From Bacteroidota bacterium (GTDB lineage: Bacteria; Bacteroidota; Bacteroidia; UBA4408): DNA of 64,000 nt. The translations under genes were made by a program, and so were the position numbers. Each line of letters opens with the position of its first letter. The first letter of the stretch is position 1. Shown one piece after another: positions 8,202 through 18,484 of the stretch. The notes beneath the pieces were generated by a model. It was not told the origin of the DNA. It saw nothing but the letters and a program-made list of their open reading frames with translations, and made no database searches. The stretch spans positions 186,001 through 250,000 of the forward strand of contig JADKHO010000004.1 in assembly GCA_016721765.1 (NCBI GenBank), given 5' to 3'.

Positions 8202-11063
8202 ATGAGAAAAATTCTTACCCTAACCCTGCTGCTGTCAGGTGCTTTTGTGCATGCCCAGGAATACCTGAGCTTACAAAGTTATAAACTGGATAATGGATTC
8301 TCGGTGTACCTACTTCCCGATAAAAATGCAAACAGTACGTATGGTGCAGTTGCCGTTAATGCAGGCTCCAAAAACGATCCGGCAGATGCAACCGGATTAG
8401 CGCATTACTTAGAGCACTTGCTTTTTAAGGGCACCACAACAATGGGTACGACAAATTATGAAAAAGAAAAACCATTTCTGGATAGCATCACTATTTATTA
8501 TCAGCAATTGGGAAAAACCAAAGATGAAGTTCAACGAAAACAGATTAAGGAACGCATCAACAATCAAGCCCTGCAAGCGAGCAAATATGGACTTCCTACA
8601 GAGTTTCATACATTGTTGTCATCCATTGGCGGAACAGCAATAAATGCATTTACGGCAAACGATATGACCGTTTATCACAATTCGTTTCCGGGGGAGCAAA
8701 TGAACAAATGGTTAGACTTATACTCAGATCGCTTTATAAATCCGGTATTTCGTTCTTTTCAGTCGGAGCTGGAAGTGGTTTACGAGGAAAAGAATAGGGC
8801 ATCTGACAATTTTCAATTTGAATTGGTAACCCAATTGTACAAGCATCTATTCCCGAATCATCCGTATGGAACGCAAACCGCTTTGGGAACAACTGAGCAC
8901 TTAAAAAATCCACCGATTGACCGCATCTATGAGTTTTTTAATTCCTATTATGTAGCCAATAATATGGCTTTATTTTTAGTTGGGAATTTTGATGTAGAAG
9001 TTGCAAAGCCACTTATTCAGGAAAAATTCAGCAGGCTTCGAAATGCTGACGTTCCAGTATTTCCGGCTTATACACCCATGCAATTTACAGCTAACGAAAT
9101 CACCAAACTAAGGGTTACTCCGGTGAAGGTTGACATAATTGGTTTTAAAAGCATAGCTGTAAATCATGAAGATGAACTGGCACTTGAAGTTTGCAACAGT
9201 TTACTTTTTAATGAAAGTGAAACAGGATTACTAAATATACTTCAACAAAAAGGAAAAGTATTGGGAGCATTCGCTAATTCTTTGCATTTGAAGGATGACG
9301 GAGCTGAGTTAATGATTATTATTCCAAAAATTGTTGGACAATCCTTTGGAAGCGCTGAAAAGCTTGTATTTGCAGAAATTGACAAGATTGCAAACGGCGA
9401 CTTTTCTGAAGATTTTTTGCTGCGCACAAAAAACGAATTGTTGAAAAATTTTAAGACCAATATGGAAGACCCCGAAGAAAGAGGCAGCAATCTATTGGAT
9501 GTATTTAATACCGGTAAAAGTTGGGAATCGGTGCTATCCTATCCGGAGCGTATTGAAAGATTAAGCAAGCAAGATATCATGGCCATTGCCAAAAAATATT
9601 ATAAAAAAAATTATTATGCCATTCATTCAAAAACCGGGTTTCCCAAAAAGGATAAAATCGACAAACCTGGATTTAAACCTGTAATTACAGAGCAAACCGA
9701 AAAATCGGCTTACGCAAAAACATTTGAGAATAAAGCAGATGCTTCCATTCAACCCAAGTTTATAGACTTTAAAAATGACGCAGAAAAATTAGAATTAGGA
9801 AAAAATAATGTTTTATACCGTGTAGCTAATCGATACAACGACATTGCAACACTTGAAATAAAGTATTATATCGGCACAAATAAGATGCAGAACCTAGAAT
9901 TAGCAGCACAAATTTTAAATGAATCGGCACCTAAAGGAATGACTTTGGAAGAATTTAAAGAATCGCTTTCAAAACTAAATTGCGATTTGAGTTTTGAGGT
10001 TGACGATGATTTTTTTATAGCTCAATTGAAAGGGGATGATTCATCCATTCCTGCAGCCTTGGCACTTGTGAATCAGTTGTTAAAAGAACCGGTGGCTTCA
10101 CCGGATGCGAAAAAAAACCTGGAGGAAGGGCTTAAAGCGGCGTTTAAACAGGAACAAAAAGATCCTGCAACCATGGGGCTAATTTTGCGCGCGTATGCAC
10201 TTTATGGGGCTAACTCGGATTATAAAAAGAGGGCTTCACTCAGTGCAGTTAAGAAAATGTCGGTTACCGAAATCTTAACTCAAGTGCAAGAAGTAAAGAG
10301 CTATGCTGCAAGTTTTCATTATTGTGGAAAACAAGCAATAGAAGAGTTGGGTGCAGCTATTACCGGTAATTTTACCCTCAGTGATAAAGGAAAACCTGAA
10401 TTAAGCTATACTCCAACACTTCCAATCACTAAATCAACTATTTATATTGTATCGGATTCAAAAGCTAGACAAAATCAGGTGTACTTTTCGGTACTTGGCG
10501 AAAATTACTCCCATGATTACGACGCTCAAATTAAGCTTTTGGGGCAATATTTAGGTGGTTCCTTTTCGGGATTAATTTTGCAGGAAATTCGCGAATACCG
10601 CTCCCTGGCTTATTCAGCCGGTGGTCGATTTACAAAACCTGTTTTCGAAAGCAATCCCCTTTTATTTACTTCTTTTGTAGGTTGCCAGGCGGATAAAACA
10701 AATGAAGCAATTGAAGTAATGATGAAATTATTAACCGATATGCCAAAGTATCCGGCACGACTAAAGCCCTTTAAAACTTATGCCCTGAGTACTGTTTCCA
10801 CTAATTATCCTTCTCAACGAGAACGAAGTGAAGCTATTGAAGCAATGCAGCTTAAAGGTTTTACTGAAGATCCGCTTGAAAATGAATTTAAAACTTTAAA
10901 TGCTATACAATTTGATGATATTTATAATTACTACGAAAAGAACATTAAATCGCATCCGATTATAATTACCATTTATGGAGATAAATCGAAAATTGATATG
11001 AATAAGTTAAAAGCGATTGGAGAGATAATTGAACTTAAAACGGAAGACATTGCAAACTATTGA
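8202..11063 (+). CDS. Secreted or periplasmic M16-family zinc metallopeptidase
   Basis: A signal peptide (residues 1-19, ending VHAQ) precedes a 953-residue, two-lobed insulysin/pitrilysin-type peptidase. The inverted zinc motif HxxEH is HYLEH at residues 68-72, and a downstream VVYEEKNR around residue 194 supplies the third-ligand region. The second half (about 500-953) is the M16 partner lobe with LGGSFSGLILQEIREYRSLAY, the R/Y-containing segment that helps bind substrate. Fused double-domain M16 proteins of this size are typical of Bacteroidota. It ends at a strong bidirectional terminator. The substrate is unknown. Confidence 0.94.
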   Translation: MRKILTLTLLLSGAFVHAQEYLSLQSYKLDNGFSVYLLPDKNANSTYGAVAVNAGSKNDPADATGLAHYLEHLLFKGTTTMGTTNYEKEKPFLDSITIYYQQLGKTKDEVQRKQIKERINNQALQASKYGLPTEFHTLLSSIGGTAINAFTANDMTVYHNSFPGEQMNKWLDLYSDRFINPVFRSFQSELEVVYEEKNRASDNFQFELVTQLYKHLFPNHPYGTQTALGTTEHLKNPPIDRIYEFFNSYYVANNMALFLVGNFDVEVAKPLIQEKFSRLRNADVPVFPAYTPMQFTANEITKLRVTPVKVDIIGFKSIAVNHEDELALEVCNSLLFNESETGLLNILQQKGKVLGAFANSLHLKDDGAELMIIIPKIVGQSFGSAEKLVFAEIDKIANGDFSEDFLLRTKNELLKNFKTNMEDPEERGSNLLDVFNTGKSWESVLSYPERIERLSKQDIMAIAKKYYKKNYYAIHSKTGFPKKDKIDKPGFKPVITEQTEKSAYAKTFENKADASIQPKFIDFKNDAEKLELGKNNVLYRVANRYNDIATLEIKYYIGTNKMQNLELAAQILNESAPKGMTLEEFKESLSKLNCDLSFEVDDDFFIAQLKGDDSSIPAALALVNQLLKEPVASPDAKKNLEEGLKAAFKQEQKDPATMGLILRAYALYGANSDYKKRASLSAVKKMSVTEILTQVQEVKSYAASFHYCGKQAIEELGAAITGNFTLSDKGKPELSYTPTLPITKSTIYIVSDSKARQNQVYFSVLGENYSHDYDAQIKLLGQYLGGSFSGLILQEIREYRSLAYSAGGRFTKPVFESNPLLFTSFVGCQADKTNEAIEVMMKLLTDMPKYPARLKPFKTYALSTVSTNYPSQRERSEAIEAMQLKGFTEDPLENEFKTLNAIQFDDIYNYYEKNIKSHPIIITIYGDKSKIDMNKLKAIGEIIELKTEDIANY

Positions 11064-11076
11064 TAATTTTAAAAAT

Positions 11077-11118
11077 AAAAAAAGGGGAACACTATTTAAG
11101 AAGTGTTCCCCTTTTTTT
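11077..11118. terminator. Bidirectional intrinsic terminator
   Basis: A perfect 17-bp stem pairs A7-GGGGAACACT (11077-11093) with AGTGTTCCCC-T7 (11102-11118) around an 8-base loop. The flanking A and T runs serve both directions, ending the M16 gene (+) and the convergent lipoprotein gene (-). Confidence 0.95.
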
Positions 11119-11131
11119 ATGCAGCAAATAT

Positions 11132-12832
11132 TTACTGAAGCTTGGCTAACCAAAGCGATGCATTCATAAAAAGTTTGGAATGACTGTATTTAGTCCAACT
11201 CACAAATAAGGTGTTTCCGGAAGCTCCTGTTCCATCATCCATAGGTGAGGAGTCGGTTACTATAAATACTCTTCCATTTCCATATTTAGAGGAGGCACAC
11301 ATCACATTTGTACTGTTTTGAGCAACCCCACTTTTCCAAATCAAGCCTTGTACATTGGGATTAGCTGTGCTATTTAATGTTAAGGTGGCGCCATTGTTAA
11401 ATTCCAACTGACTCACTGCACCTTGTGTTCCGTTTAAAATTGGATTGGTACTGCTGGAAGTCCATACATTGCTGCTGAGTTGGGAGATATTAGTAAGGTC
11501 AACACTAAAACCAAAAGGATTATTTTGAATGGTATTGTTATTCATGAAATCATTCCAAATAGCGGGTGAATCCCATCCATCGTTATTGCGATCAGAAACG
11601 GTGTGATCGCTAACCATAAACAATCCTCCACCTGCATTCACAAAATTTAGCAATGCTACTTTTTCAGCAGCAGTAAAACGGGTATTGGGTTCATCAATAA
11701 CAAATACGTCGTACTTCGATAAGTCTTGAGCTCCAGTGCCCCCGAAAGTAATGGCAGTTCCAGCTGGAAGCGTTTCAACAAAGTTTCCCTTCTTAACCAA
11801 CTCCACACCCCAACTTGAAATAGCCCCTGTCCAGTAGCTACCTGCGGTGCTAGAAATTATTCCGCTTTGTGCAGGTGTTGGTACTTTTTTAGGCACTCCG
11901 GCATCTTCATCAATCACCCAATCAGCATTTCCTGCAGTTTCGGCTTTGGTAGCATCAAATAAAAATCGTTTCACTCCAGATGCAACGGTATTAATAGTAA
12001 AAGTTTTTGCAGAAGATGTACCGCCACCTGGTGCTGGACTTACAACTGTAACATTTGCAGTGCCCGCAACGGTTAAATTCGCTGCAGGTAAAATTGCGGT
12101 AAGGTTAGTGCTACTTAAAAACGTTGTTGTTAAAGGAGTTCCATTCCAATTTAAAGTTGAAGAACTTACAAAGTTTGTACCCAATGCGGTTATGGTAAGC
12201 TGCGCACTTCCAGCATTAACTGTATTTGGAGTTATAGAAGTTAAACTCGGAGTTGGATTTGACGCGGTGTAATCGTTTATTGTAATATCATCAATATTTA
12301 TACGGTTTGTTCCACCATCTGTTTTACGAATTTCGATTCGGACTGCTCCTGTAACATTCAGCGTAAAGCTTTGCGTGATAAGTGTTGTGGTACTTGTGGT
12401 TATAGTAGTTCCACTTTGAGCGTAACTGGTTCCGGCATTGATACAATACCAAAGTTGCCAGGTACCACTTGCGTCTGCTCCATATTTTGCGTGCTTCACA
12501 GTAACAGTACTTGCACCATTCGGTGCATCAAATTTCATAGTTATTTTTCCACTGTTACGCACCCGCACGGATTGCAATCCTGCCTTTATATCAGACGCAG
12601 AATTACCGATTAAAGCATCATTTAAGTTCCAAATGCCGGTAACTAAGCTAACATCGGCCGCTGTATATGCTGCTTTGGTACCGCTTTCAAAATCCTCATT
12701 TATAGCGACCGTGATTTTTGCTGCGCTGTTGTCGATGGAAGCTGTGCTACTATCAGCTAATTCAATTTCTTTTTTACATGAAAATCCAATTATAAATAAG
12801 AATGCTAAGGTTAAAATGTGTATCTTCTTCAT
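11132..12832 (-). CDS. Lipoprotein with IPT/TIG domain and a GATase-like C-terminal domain
   Basis: The 566-residue protein starts with a lipoprotein signal (GFSC, lipidated C19, followed by KK). Residues about 40-185 resemble a secreted beta-sandwich module (DFESGTKAAYTAADV... ending RINIDDITIND). Residues about 190-280 form an IPT/TIG immunoglobulin-like domain (PSLTSITPNTVNAG). The C-terminal 280 residues (YDVFVIDEPNTRFT, FVNAGGGLFMVSDHT) look like the class I glutamine amidotransferase-like fold used by ThuA/DUF4350-type proteins. No catalytic role can be assigned, and no T9SS sorting domain is present. It is probably surface-anchored and carbohydrate-related, by inference. Confidence 0.85.
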   Translation of the reverse strand: MKKIHILTLAFLFIIGFSCKKEIELADSSTASIDNSAAKITVAINEDFESGTKAAYTAADVSLVTGIWNLNDALIGNSASDIKAGLQSVRVRNSGKITMKFDAPNGASTVTVKHAKYGADASGTWQLWYCINAGTSYAQSGTTITTSTTTLITQSFTLNVTGAVRIEIRKTDGGTNRINIDDITINDYTASNPTPSLTSITPNTVNAGSAQLTITALGTNFVSSSTLNWNGTPLTTTFLSSTNLTAILPAANLTVAGTANVTVVSPAPGGGTSSAKTFTINTVASGVKRFLFDATKAETAGNADWVIDEDAGVPKKVPTPAQSGIISSTAGSYWTGAISSWGVELVKKGNFVETLPAGTAITFGGTGAQDLSKYDVFVIDEPNTRFTAAEKVALLNFVNAGGGLFMVSDHTVSDRNNDGWDSPAIWNDFMNNNTIQNNPFGFSVDLTNISQLSSNVWTSSSTNPILNGTQGAVSQLEFNNGATLTLNSTANPNVQGLIWKSGVAQNSTNVMCASSKYGNGRVFIVTDSSPMDDGTGASGNTLFVSWTKYSHSKLFMNASLWLAKLQ

Positions 12833-12947
12833 TTGATTTTTTTTTTGCGAATGTATACAATCACCTCATTAAAAAAAATGGAGCAAATCACAAGATGCAA
12901 ACTGATACTTGTTGATTCAATAAATTGACGACCTTATGAGTGAATCA

Positions 12948-15299
12948 TTAGAATGGGTAACCGACTCCAAAGTTTACAGTGATTTCTTTTAAGTCTGGAT
13001 TTTTTATGAGCCAACGATTTCCCAATTCGTAAGCAGGATCATACACCGGATAGGCAGCATCCAGACGAATTACAAAAAACGAGAAATCGAATCGAAGTCC
13101 GAAACCTGCGCCCAGCGCCATATCGGAAATAAAATTTTGAGCCGTAAAATTTGCCCCTGGTGCAGCCGGATCCTTTTTCAAAAGCCAAATATTTCCAGCA
13201 TCAATAAAAGTTGCAGCATTTAAATATTTGTACACGTTGTAACGGTACTCAAGATTAAACTCAATTTTCATATCCCCTGTTTGGTCAAACTTGCTTTCGA
13301 GCGAATCGGGTAAGGAGCCAGGTCCCAATTTACGTGTTCGCCAGGCACGAATATCGTTCACTCCTCCCCCATAAAAACTTTTTACAAAAGGTAAGACTTT
13401 GGAATTGCCATAAGGCTGACCGAAACCGATGAATGTTCTTGCCACAATTTTACTTAGCGCTCCAGTTTTTTTATAGAAGCGGTAATCAGCATTGGTTTTC
13501 CAATATTGTGCGTACTTAATTCCAAACTTTTCATAGTCGCCGTCCTCATCCTTTTTTGTACCGGTGAGTTGATTATAAAAGGTTGGAATGTTACCTCCTG
13601 TTTCAATATCAAATCTAAAGTAAGAGAAGTTTTTTCGTTCAGTTGATTCCTGATCGTTGTAAATCAAATTAAACTGGATGGAATTCACAAACAAGGGGTC
13701 GTAACGTTTTAAACTAATTGGGTTACCCGATAGTAAAAGTTTATCCCGAAACTCAGTATCTAAAAACACTTTCACAAAATTAATCTCCGACGGAGTAAAG
13801 GTAAATCGAATGTATTTTTTATTAAACGGTTTCCAATTATAGTTGTAGGAAAAGTTAGCTATTGTGCCAAAAAACTCAGGTCGCTTTTGATAATTATAGG
13901 AAAATAAAATGGATGTTTTTGGCTTAATATTCCGCGATAAAATTCGTTCCGGTAAGGGGAAAATGATGCGGGGAAAATTGAGTGAGAATTCGGGACCAAT
14001 TTGATAGATATTAAAAGGATTGAGGGATTGTGAAATAGCACTTCCGGTTGAGGTTGTGCTGGTACTAATATTTTGAACCTCCAATCCGCCCTTTAAGCGA
14101 ATCTCAAATATTTCGGCCCCTTTAAATACATTTTTATTTTGATAGATAAGGTTTCCTGAGACCCCAAAATTACCGGAGTTATACGTTCCTTCTGCAGCTA
14201 CAGAAAAGGATTGACGGGGTGATGGAGTGAGTTGCAAAAAAGCATTTAATAGGTGGGAAGTGCTATCGGCTTTGCTTTCTTCAAAAACTACATTGGTATA
14301 TTTAAAAGCACGTAAATTTCCCATTAGTTTATAGGTTTCCTCTACATTACGTTGTCGGTAAATCTCGCCTGGAATCAAGAAAAAGGGTCGAATTAAAATA
14401 CTGCGTCTGAATTTTAACTTGTGGTTGTAAAGAAAATAATAATCTTTAAAAAGGCTTGTATCGGTAAATACTCTCCCCTTTTGCTTGGCAATAAAATCAG
14501 GCAGAATATATACCTTATTCAAACTGTATTTTTGATGTGAAACTTCTATTTTTTTATCTGAATCGGGCAGCTTTTTCTCGGGATTTTTAATACCGGCAGT
14601 AATGTCTACTTGTCTTGAATTTAAAGCACTATCCGCATCAAAGTGCACGTACTCCTTTAAAAAATAATAATAGCCATTATTTCTAAGCAGTAAGGTAATT
14701 CGCTCCCGTTCTTGCTCAATAACAAATTCGTCATATACGTCACCTTTATGTACCAATGTTTTTGCCGAATCGGAAAACAGAATCCGATTAATAGCGGTAT
14801 CTTGAATCACATAATTGTAGTTTCGAAAATGGTATGGCTCGCCGGCTTTAATTTTATAAGTAACCCAAGATTGCTGCTTTTTATATACTGTAGTATCCTT
14901 GACCTCCGCATTAAAATATCCCTTTTTGATTAAAAACAGCCGAAGTTGAGCCGTGGATTTTTGTGTGAGACCAGTATCTAATATTACAGGTTCTTCGCCA
15001 ATAACATTCTTTAACCAATTCTTATAATTTCTGGTTTTGCCATTGTTTGCGAAGTTATAAAACCACAAATGGAAACGAATATAACGGTGATTGCCAATTC
15101 GAATAATAGCTTTGTTGGGCTTTTGCTTGACGATATTTTCTAACTCATCCGCATCGATTTTACGGTTATCGACCTTCACAATGTAACTGCTCATCATATA
15201 TTGATCGGTCTCTAATTTTCGAGCCGGGTTACAACTAAATAGGAATAACGCTGCAGACAAGCCAACACATACCAGTAATTTTTTATACTTTCCTGTCAT
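12948..15299 (-). CDS. tamL: TamL-type lipoprotein BamA/TamA-family outer membrane protein
   Basis: The 783-residue protein has a lipoprotein signal (LFLFSC, C23), a POTRA-like periplasmic half (about residues 35-400) and a C-terminal beta-barrel surface-antigen domain (about 430-783) ending in phenylalanine, as for BAM substrates. The barrel has the family GGGVNDIRAWRTR motif, close to the Omp85 (V/I)RG(Y/F) loop region. Lipid anchoring of a TamA homologue is the hallmark of Bacteroidota TamL, which acts with TamB at the outer membrane. No tamB lies beside it. The following gene at 15432 is divergent. Confidence 0.88.
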   Translation of the reverse strand: MTGKYKKLLVCVGLSAALFLFSCNPARKLETDQYMMSSYIVKVDNRKIDADELENIVKQKPNKAIIRIGNHRYIRFHLWFYNFANNGKTRNYKNWLKNVIGEEPVILDTGLTQKSTAQLRLFLIKKGYFNAEVKDTTVYKKQQSWVTYKIKAGEPYHFRNYNYVIQDTAINRILFSDSAKTLVHKGDVYDEFVIEQERERITLLLRNNGYYYFLKEYVHFDADSALNSRQVDITAGIKNPEKKLPDSDKKIEVSHQKYSLNKVYILPDFIAKQKGRVFTDTSLFKDYYFLYNHKLKFRRSILIRPFFLIPGEIYRQRNVEETYKLMGNLRAFKYTNVVFEESKADSTSHLLNAFLQLTPSPRQSFSVAAEGTYNSGNFGVSGNLIYQNKNVFKGAEIFEIRLKGGLEVQNISTSTTSTGSAISQSLNPFNIYQIGPEFSLNFPRIIFPLPERILSRNIKPKTSILFSYNYQKRPEFFGTIANFSYNYNWKPFNKKYIRFTFTPSEINFVKVFLDTEFRDKLLLSGNPISLKRYDPLFVNSIQFNLIYNDQESTERKNFSYFRFDIETGGNIPTFYNQLTGTKKDEDGDYEKFGIKYAQYWKTNADYRFYKKTGALSKIVARTFIGFGQPYGNSKVLPFVKSFYGGGVNDIRAWRTRKLGPGSLPDSLESKFDQTGDMKIEFNLEYRYNVYKYLNAATFIDAGNIWLLKKDPAAPGANFTAQNFISDMALGAGFGLRFDFSFFVIRLDAAYPVYDPAYELGNRWLIKNPDLKEITVNFGVGYPF

Positions 15300-15431
15300 T
15301 AATGCAATGCGCTATTTTTTGGGTCAAGATACAAAAAGAACCTACACAAGAATGTTGCCGCACTTTTGGGATATCAACAGAATCATGTAGGTTTGTGTTA
15401 CGAAATGCAAATTTAATACTTTATCTTTTTC

Positions 15432-16187
15432 ATGCTCAGTAAAGCACAAATTCAATTGGCACAGCGCCTTCAGCAAAAAAAATTCCGTCAAGAGGAGCAC
15501 TTATTTTTGGTGGAGGGAACTAAAATTGTGGAAGAATTGTTGTCGTCCGAATATACTATTCATTCGCTTTTTGCTGTTGCAGATTGGATGCAAAAAAACA
15601 GTTTAAAGCCAAGCATGGCAGGGATTACTTGCATAGAAGTTACTGAATCAGAGCTAAAAAAAATATCTGCATTAAGCACTCCCAATGAGGTTCTATGCAT
15701 AGTTCAAATGTTAAAGAAGGAGTTTTCACCGGATGAACTAATAAACAAGCTAAGCATTGCATTAAGCGATGTGCAGGATCCGGGTAATTTTGGAACCATA
15801 ATGCGAATTGCAGACTGGTTTGGAATTGAACATGTGTTTTGTTCACCCGCAACTGTTGATCTTTATAATCCCAAAGTAATTCAGGCAAGCATGGGTTCTT
15901 TTTTAAGGACAAAGGTTATATATACCGATTTAAAATCCCTGCTGGAAGTTGCTAAGAATAATGGTATGATAAGTTACGGAGCGGTATTGGAAGGAGAAAA
16001 CCTTTATTCAAATTCACTTACTAAAAATGGAATAATCGTATTGGGGAATGAATCCAAAGGCATATCGCAAGAACTGATTGCTGCTGTTGAGAGGAAAATT
16101 AGAATTCCTTCCTATGCTGCACATCCGGTTGATTCTTTAAATGTTTCTATTGCTGCTGCCATTATTTGCGCCGAATTCAGACGTTGA
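15432..16187 (+). CDS. SpoU/TrmH-family RNA 2'-O-methyltransferase
   Basis: The 251-residue SPOUT enzyme transfers a methyl group from SAM to the 2'-hydroxyl of an rRNA or tRNA ribose. It shows the three family motifs in order: SDVQDPGNFGTIMRIADWFG near residue 112, VLGNESKGIS near 202, and the knot segment IPSYAAHPVDSLNVSIAAA near 228. The N-terminal substrate-binding region (KFRQEEHLFLVEGTKIVEEL) is the RlmB/TsnR-like type. The exact RNA target is not determinable. Confidence 0.94.
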   Translation: MLSKAQIQLAQRLQQKKFRQEEHLFLVEGTKIVEELLSSEYTIHSLFAVADWMQKNSLKPSMAGITCIEVTESELKKISALSTPNEVLCIVQMLKKEFSPDELINKLSIALSDVQDPGNFGTIMRIADWFGIEHVFCSPATVDLYNPKVIQASMGSFLRTKVIYTDLKSLLEVAKNNGMISYGAVLEGENLYSNSLTKNGIIVLGNESKGISQELIAAVERKIRIPSYAAHPVDSLNVSIAAAIICAEFRR

Positions 16188-16283
16188 TATTTTTGTTAAA
16201 AGTATAAACAAGTTTAAAATTCTGTTGTTGACTAAATTGAATATTTCAAGAATTGTTTTTTACCTTTAACTTAAAATACGACC

Positions 16284-17006
16284 ATGCTTTTTGATACACT
16301 TAACATAGCGAAAGAACTCTCGCTTAAGCAAGAACCGGAAGAAAAAATTCTTCAGGAAATACAAACCTTGCTTACAGCCGGCGAAACCAAGGATTCGATG
16401 CTGTTAAAGCGTTTAAATGAGTCACCCGAAAATTATAAAAAGCCGCTGCTGCTAAAAGACAAACTTTCCATTAATAAGGTATATTCAGAAGAATCCATTA
16501 AACAAATTTGTATTAAATACCGCTTGCGATTTTTGGATTCCAAGCATTTTAAAGCGGAGTATCCTTATGAAGCGCTGCATCAAATAAAGGAATTTGAGCA
16601 AACACATCAAGTTAAAATTCAACACTTTAAAATTATTGCTCCGTATGACATGTTTCAGTTAACGGATGTGAATGAAGACCCCTTGTTATTTGCTCAATTG
16701 AGTGATAACAACTTTTACTTGTTGCATAAATGGGGGCATGATTTAAAATGGCATCGCGGCATTTTAAATTTTCCTTTACAAAGTATTTACACTTTTTTTC
16801 TCAGTAGCATACTTTTAGCCGCCCTTGTAGCGATAAGCTTTCCTTTCGATTGGCTAAATGTTACGCGCGAAAGCCAATATGTATTTCGTTTTTGGCTTAC
16901 TACCCATTTTACTATTGCCTTTTTCTTTTTCTTTTTATTCTTAGGCTCCATGACTAACGCATCCTTTAGCGATAGCGCCTGGAACAGCAAGTATTACAAT
17001 CAATAA
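16284..17006 (+). CDS. Hypothetical protein with two C-terminal membrane spans
   Basis: The 240-residue protein has a soluble N-terminal region of about 165 residues and two hydrophobic segments (around 170-190 and 205-228). No conserved family was recognised. Its stop codon overlaps the ATG of the acetyltransferase gene by one base (TAATG), so the two are translationally linked. A weak -7-like element (TACCTTTA) sits about 16 bp upstream. Confidence 0.8.
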   Translation: MLFDTLNIAKELSLKQEPEEKILQEIQTLLTAGETKDSMLLKRLNESPENYKKPLLLKDKLSINKVYSEESIKQICIKYRLRFLDSKHFKAEYPYEALHQIKEFEQTHQVKIQHFKIIAPYDMFQLTDVNEDPLLFAQLSDNNFYLLHKWGHDLKWHRGILNFPLQSIYTFFLSSILLAALVAISFPFDWLNVTRESQYVFRFWLTTHFTIAFFFFFLFLGSMTNASFSDSAWNSKYYNQ

Positions 17007-17503
17007 TGAATACCTCCATTGAGCTCAGATTAATAGTGCCTGAAGATAATGACGTTATCGCAAGCATTATACGAGCTAGTTTGAGTGAATTTGGAGCTAA
17101 TCGACCGGGTACGGTTTATTTCGATAAAGCTACCGACAATTTGTATACGCTTTTTCAAACGGAGCAATCGCGCTATTTTGTAGCTGTTGCTTCAAATAAA
17201 ATTTTAGGTGGCGGTGGAATATTTCCAACAAGTGGACTACCGGCAGATACTTGCGAGTTGGTAAAAATGTATCTCCTACCTGAAGCGCGGGGAAAAGGAC
17301 TTGGAAAAATGCTGATAAACAAGTGCATCGAAGCAGCGCAAGAATTTGGTTTTAAAAATATGTACCTCGAAACCTTACCGGAACTCAGTCAAGCAGTGAA
17401 AGTGTATGAGAAATCGGGATTCACTTATCTTGATAAGCCCCTAGGAAACAGCGGTCATTTTGGTTGTGACTTGTGGATGTTGAAAAAATTAGACCGAGAA
17501 TAA
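17006..17503 (+). CDS. GNAT-family N-acetyltransferase
   Basis: The 165-residue protein has the GNAT fold. The acetyl-CoA pyrophosphate-binding motif A is visible as VKMYLLPEARGKGLGKMLI followed by a helix, and motif B as NMYLETLPELSQAVKVYEKSGF. The substrate is unknown. The ATG shares its A with the stop codon of the upstream gene. It lies just before the glycan cluster, but a 156-bp gap with its own promoter separates them. Confidence 0.92.
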   Translation: MNTSIELRLIVPEDNDVIASIIRASLSEFGANRPGTVYFDKATDNLYTLFQTEQSRYFVAVASNKILGGGGIFPTSGLPADTCELVKMYLLPEARGKGLGKMLINKCIEAAQEFGFKNMYLETLPELSQAVKVYEKSGFTYLDKPLGNSGHFGCDLWMLKKLDRE

Positions 17504-17635
17504 GGCCACAAAAAACACACGAAATTACGTTGCGTGAAGTTGTAAATAATGGAGCAGTAAAACAACTCAAAAACTTCTCATCCCATTAAATTGAACTGCA
17601 ATCGATTTTCTGGTTTCAAAACTAAATGCATTTCG

Positions 17636-17643
17636 TAAGTTTG
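17636..17643 (+). promoter_or_regulatory. Promoter element for the surface-glycan cluster
   Basis: TAAGTTTG matches TAnnTTTG exactly and lies 17 bp before the wzm ATG. A TTTC about 18 bp upstream is an imperfect -33 element. It is the only good promoter match immediately before the first gene of the cluster, and the genes downstream to 23858 are tightly packed. Confidence 0.55.
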
Positions 17644-17659
17644 CGCGCTAAGCAAAATT

Positions 17660-18481
17660 ATGGAATACGAGATTAAACCACATGAAAAGTTGAGCCTTGG
17701 TTTGCGCGAATTATGGCAGTATCGAGAGCTTTTTTACTTTTTTACCTGGCGTGACATTAAAGTTAAATACAAACAAACTGCATTAGGCTTTGTGTGGGCA
17801 ATTCTACAGCCCTTTGCCATGATGCTAATCTTTTCGGTCTTTTTTGGAAGCATTTTAAAAGATCCGAACGACCCAACCCCCTACCCTGTTTTTGTTTACT
17901 CCGGCTTATTGTTATGGAATATTTTTTCATCCGGTTTAACCGGCGCTGGAAACAGTATGGTGAGTAATGCCAACATTATTAAGAAGATTTATTTTCCAAG
18001 ACTTATCATTCCTATTTCTTCTGTATTGGTTTCTTTATTTGATTTTTTGATGGCTTTTGTGGTGTTTATTGGATTATTGATTTATTATTCCACTCCTATT
18101 AATATTTTTGTGTTTGTGCCGATGTTGTTGCTGAGTTTAGTAATCACAGCCATTTCAACATTTGGGATAGGTAGTTTTTTAGCGGCTTTAAATATTAAAT
18201 ACCGAGATTTTAGGTATGTTATACCCTTTTTAATACAAGCGCTTTTCTTTTTAACGCCCATTATTTATCCGGTTTCCATTGCTTCAAAATATGTATTTGC
18301 CAAGTATTTATTGGCTCTAAACCCTATGTATTCGGCAATTGAATTGTTTCGATTTTCGATTATGCACAAAACGCTTCAACCCGATTTATTGCTGATTAGC
18401 GGAAGCACTGCATTACTATTTTTTGCTGCAGGATTATATTATTTTAGAAAAACCGAGACCTATTTTGCCGATTTAGCCTAA
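17660..18481 (+). CDS. wzm: Polysaccharide ABC exporter permease (Wzm-type)
   Basis: The 273-residue ABC-2 permease has about six membrane spans. Its N-terminus has the family pattern LWQYRELFYFFTWRDIKVKYKQTALG, followed by WAILQPFAMMLIF. It forms the inner-membrane channel that moves lipid-linked O-antigen or similar glycan, paired with the Wzt ATPase 3 bp downstream. The start follows a good promoter element by 17 bp. Confidence 0.95.
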   Translation: MEYEIKPHEKLSLGLRELWQYRELFYFFTWRDIKVKYKQTALGFVWAILQPFAMMLIFSVFFGSILKDPNDPTPYPVFVYSGLLLWNIFSSGLTGAGNSMVSNANIIKKIYFPRLIIPISSVLVSLFDFLMAFVVFIGLLIYYSTPINIFVFVPMLLLSLVITAISTFGIGSFLAALNIKYRDFRYVIPFLIQALFFLTPIIYPVSIASKYVFAKYLLALNPMYSAIELFRFSIMHKTLQPDLLLISGSTALLFFAAGLYYFRKTETYFADLA

Positions 18482-18484
18482 TTC

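Noticed and set aside
11847..12272. Long plus-strand open frame opposite the TIG lipoprotein
   Set aside because: It is antisense to a well-supported gene with lipobox and domain structure, and its product is low-complexity with no family.
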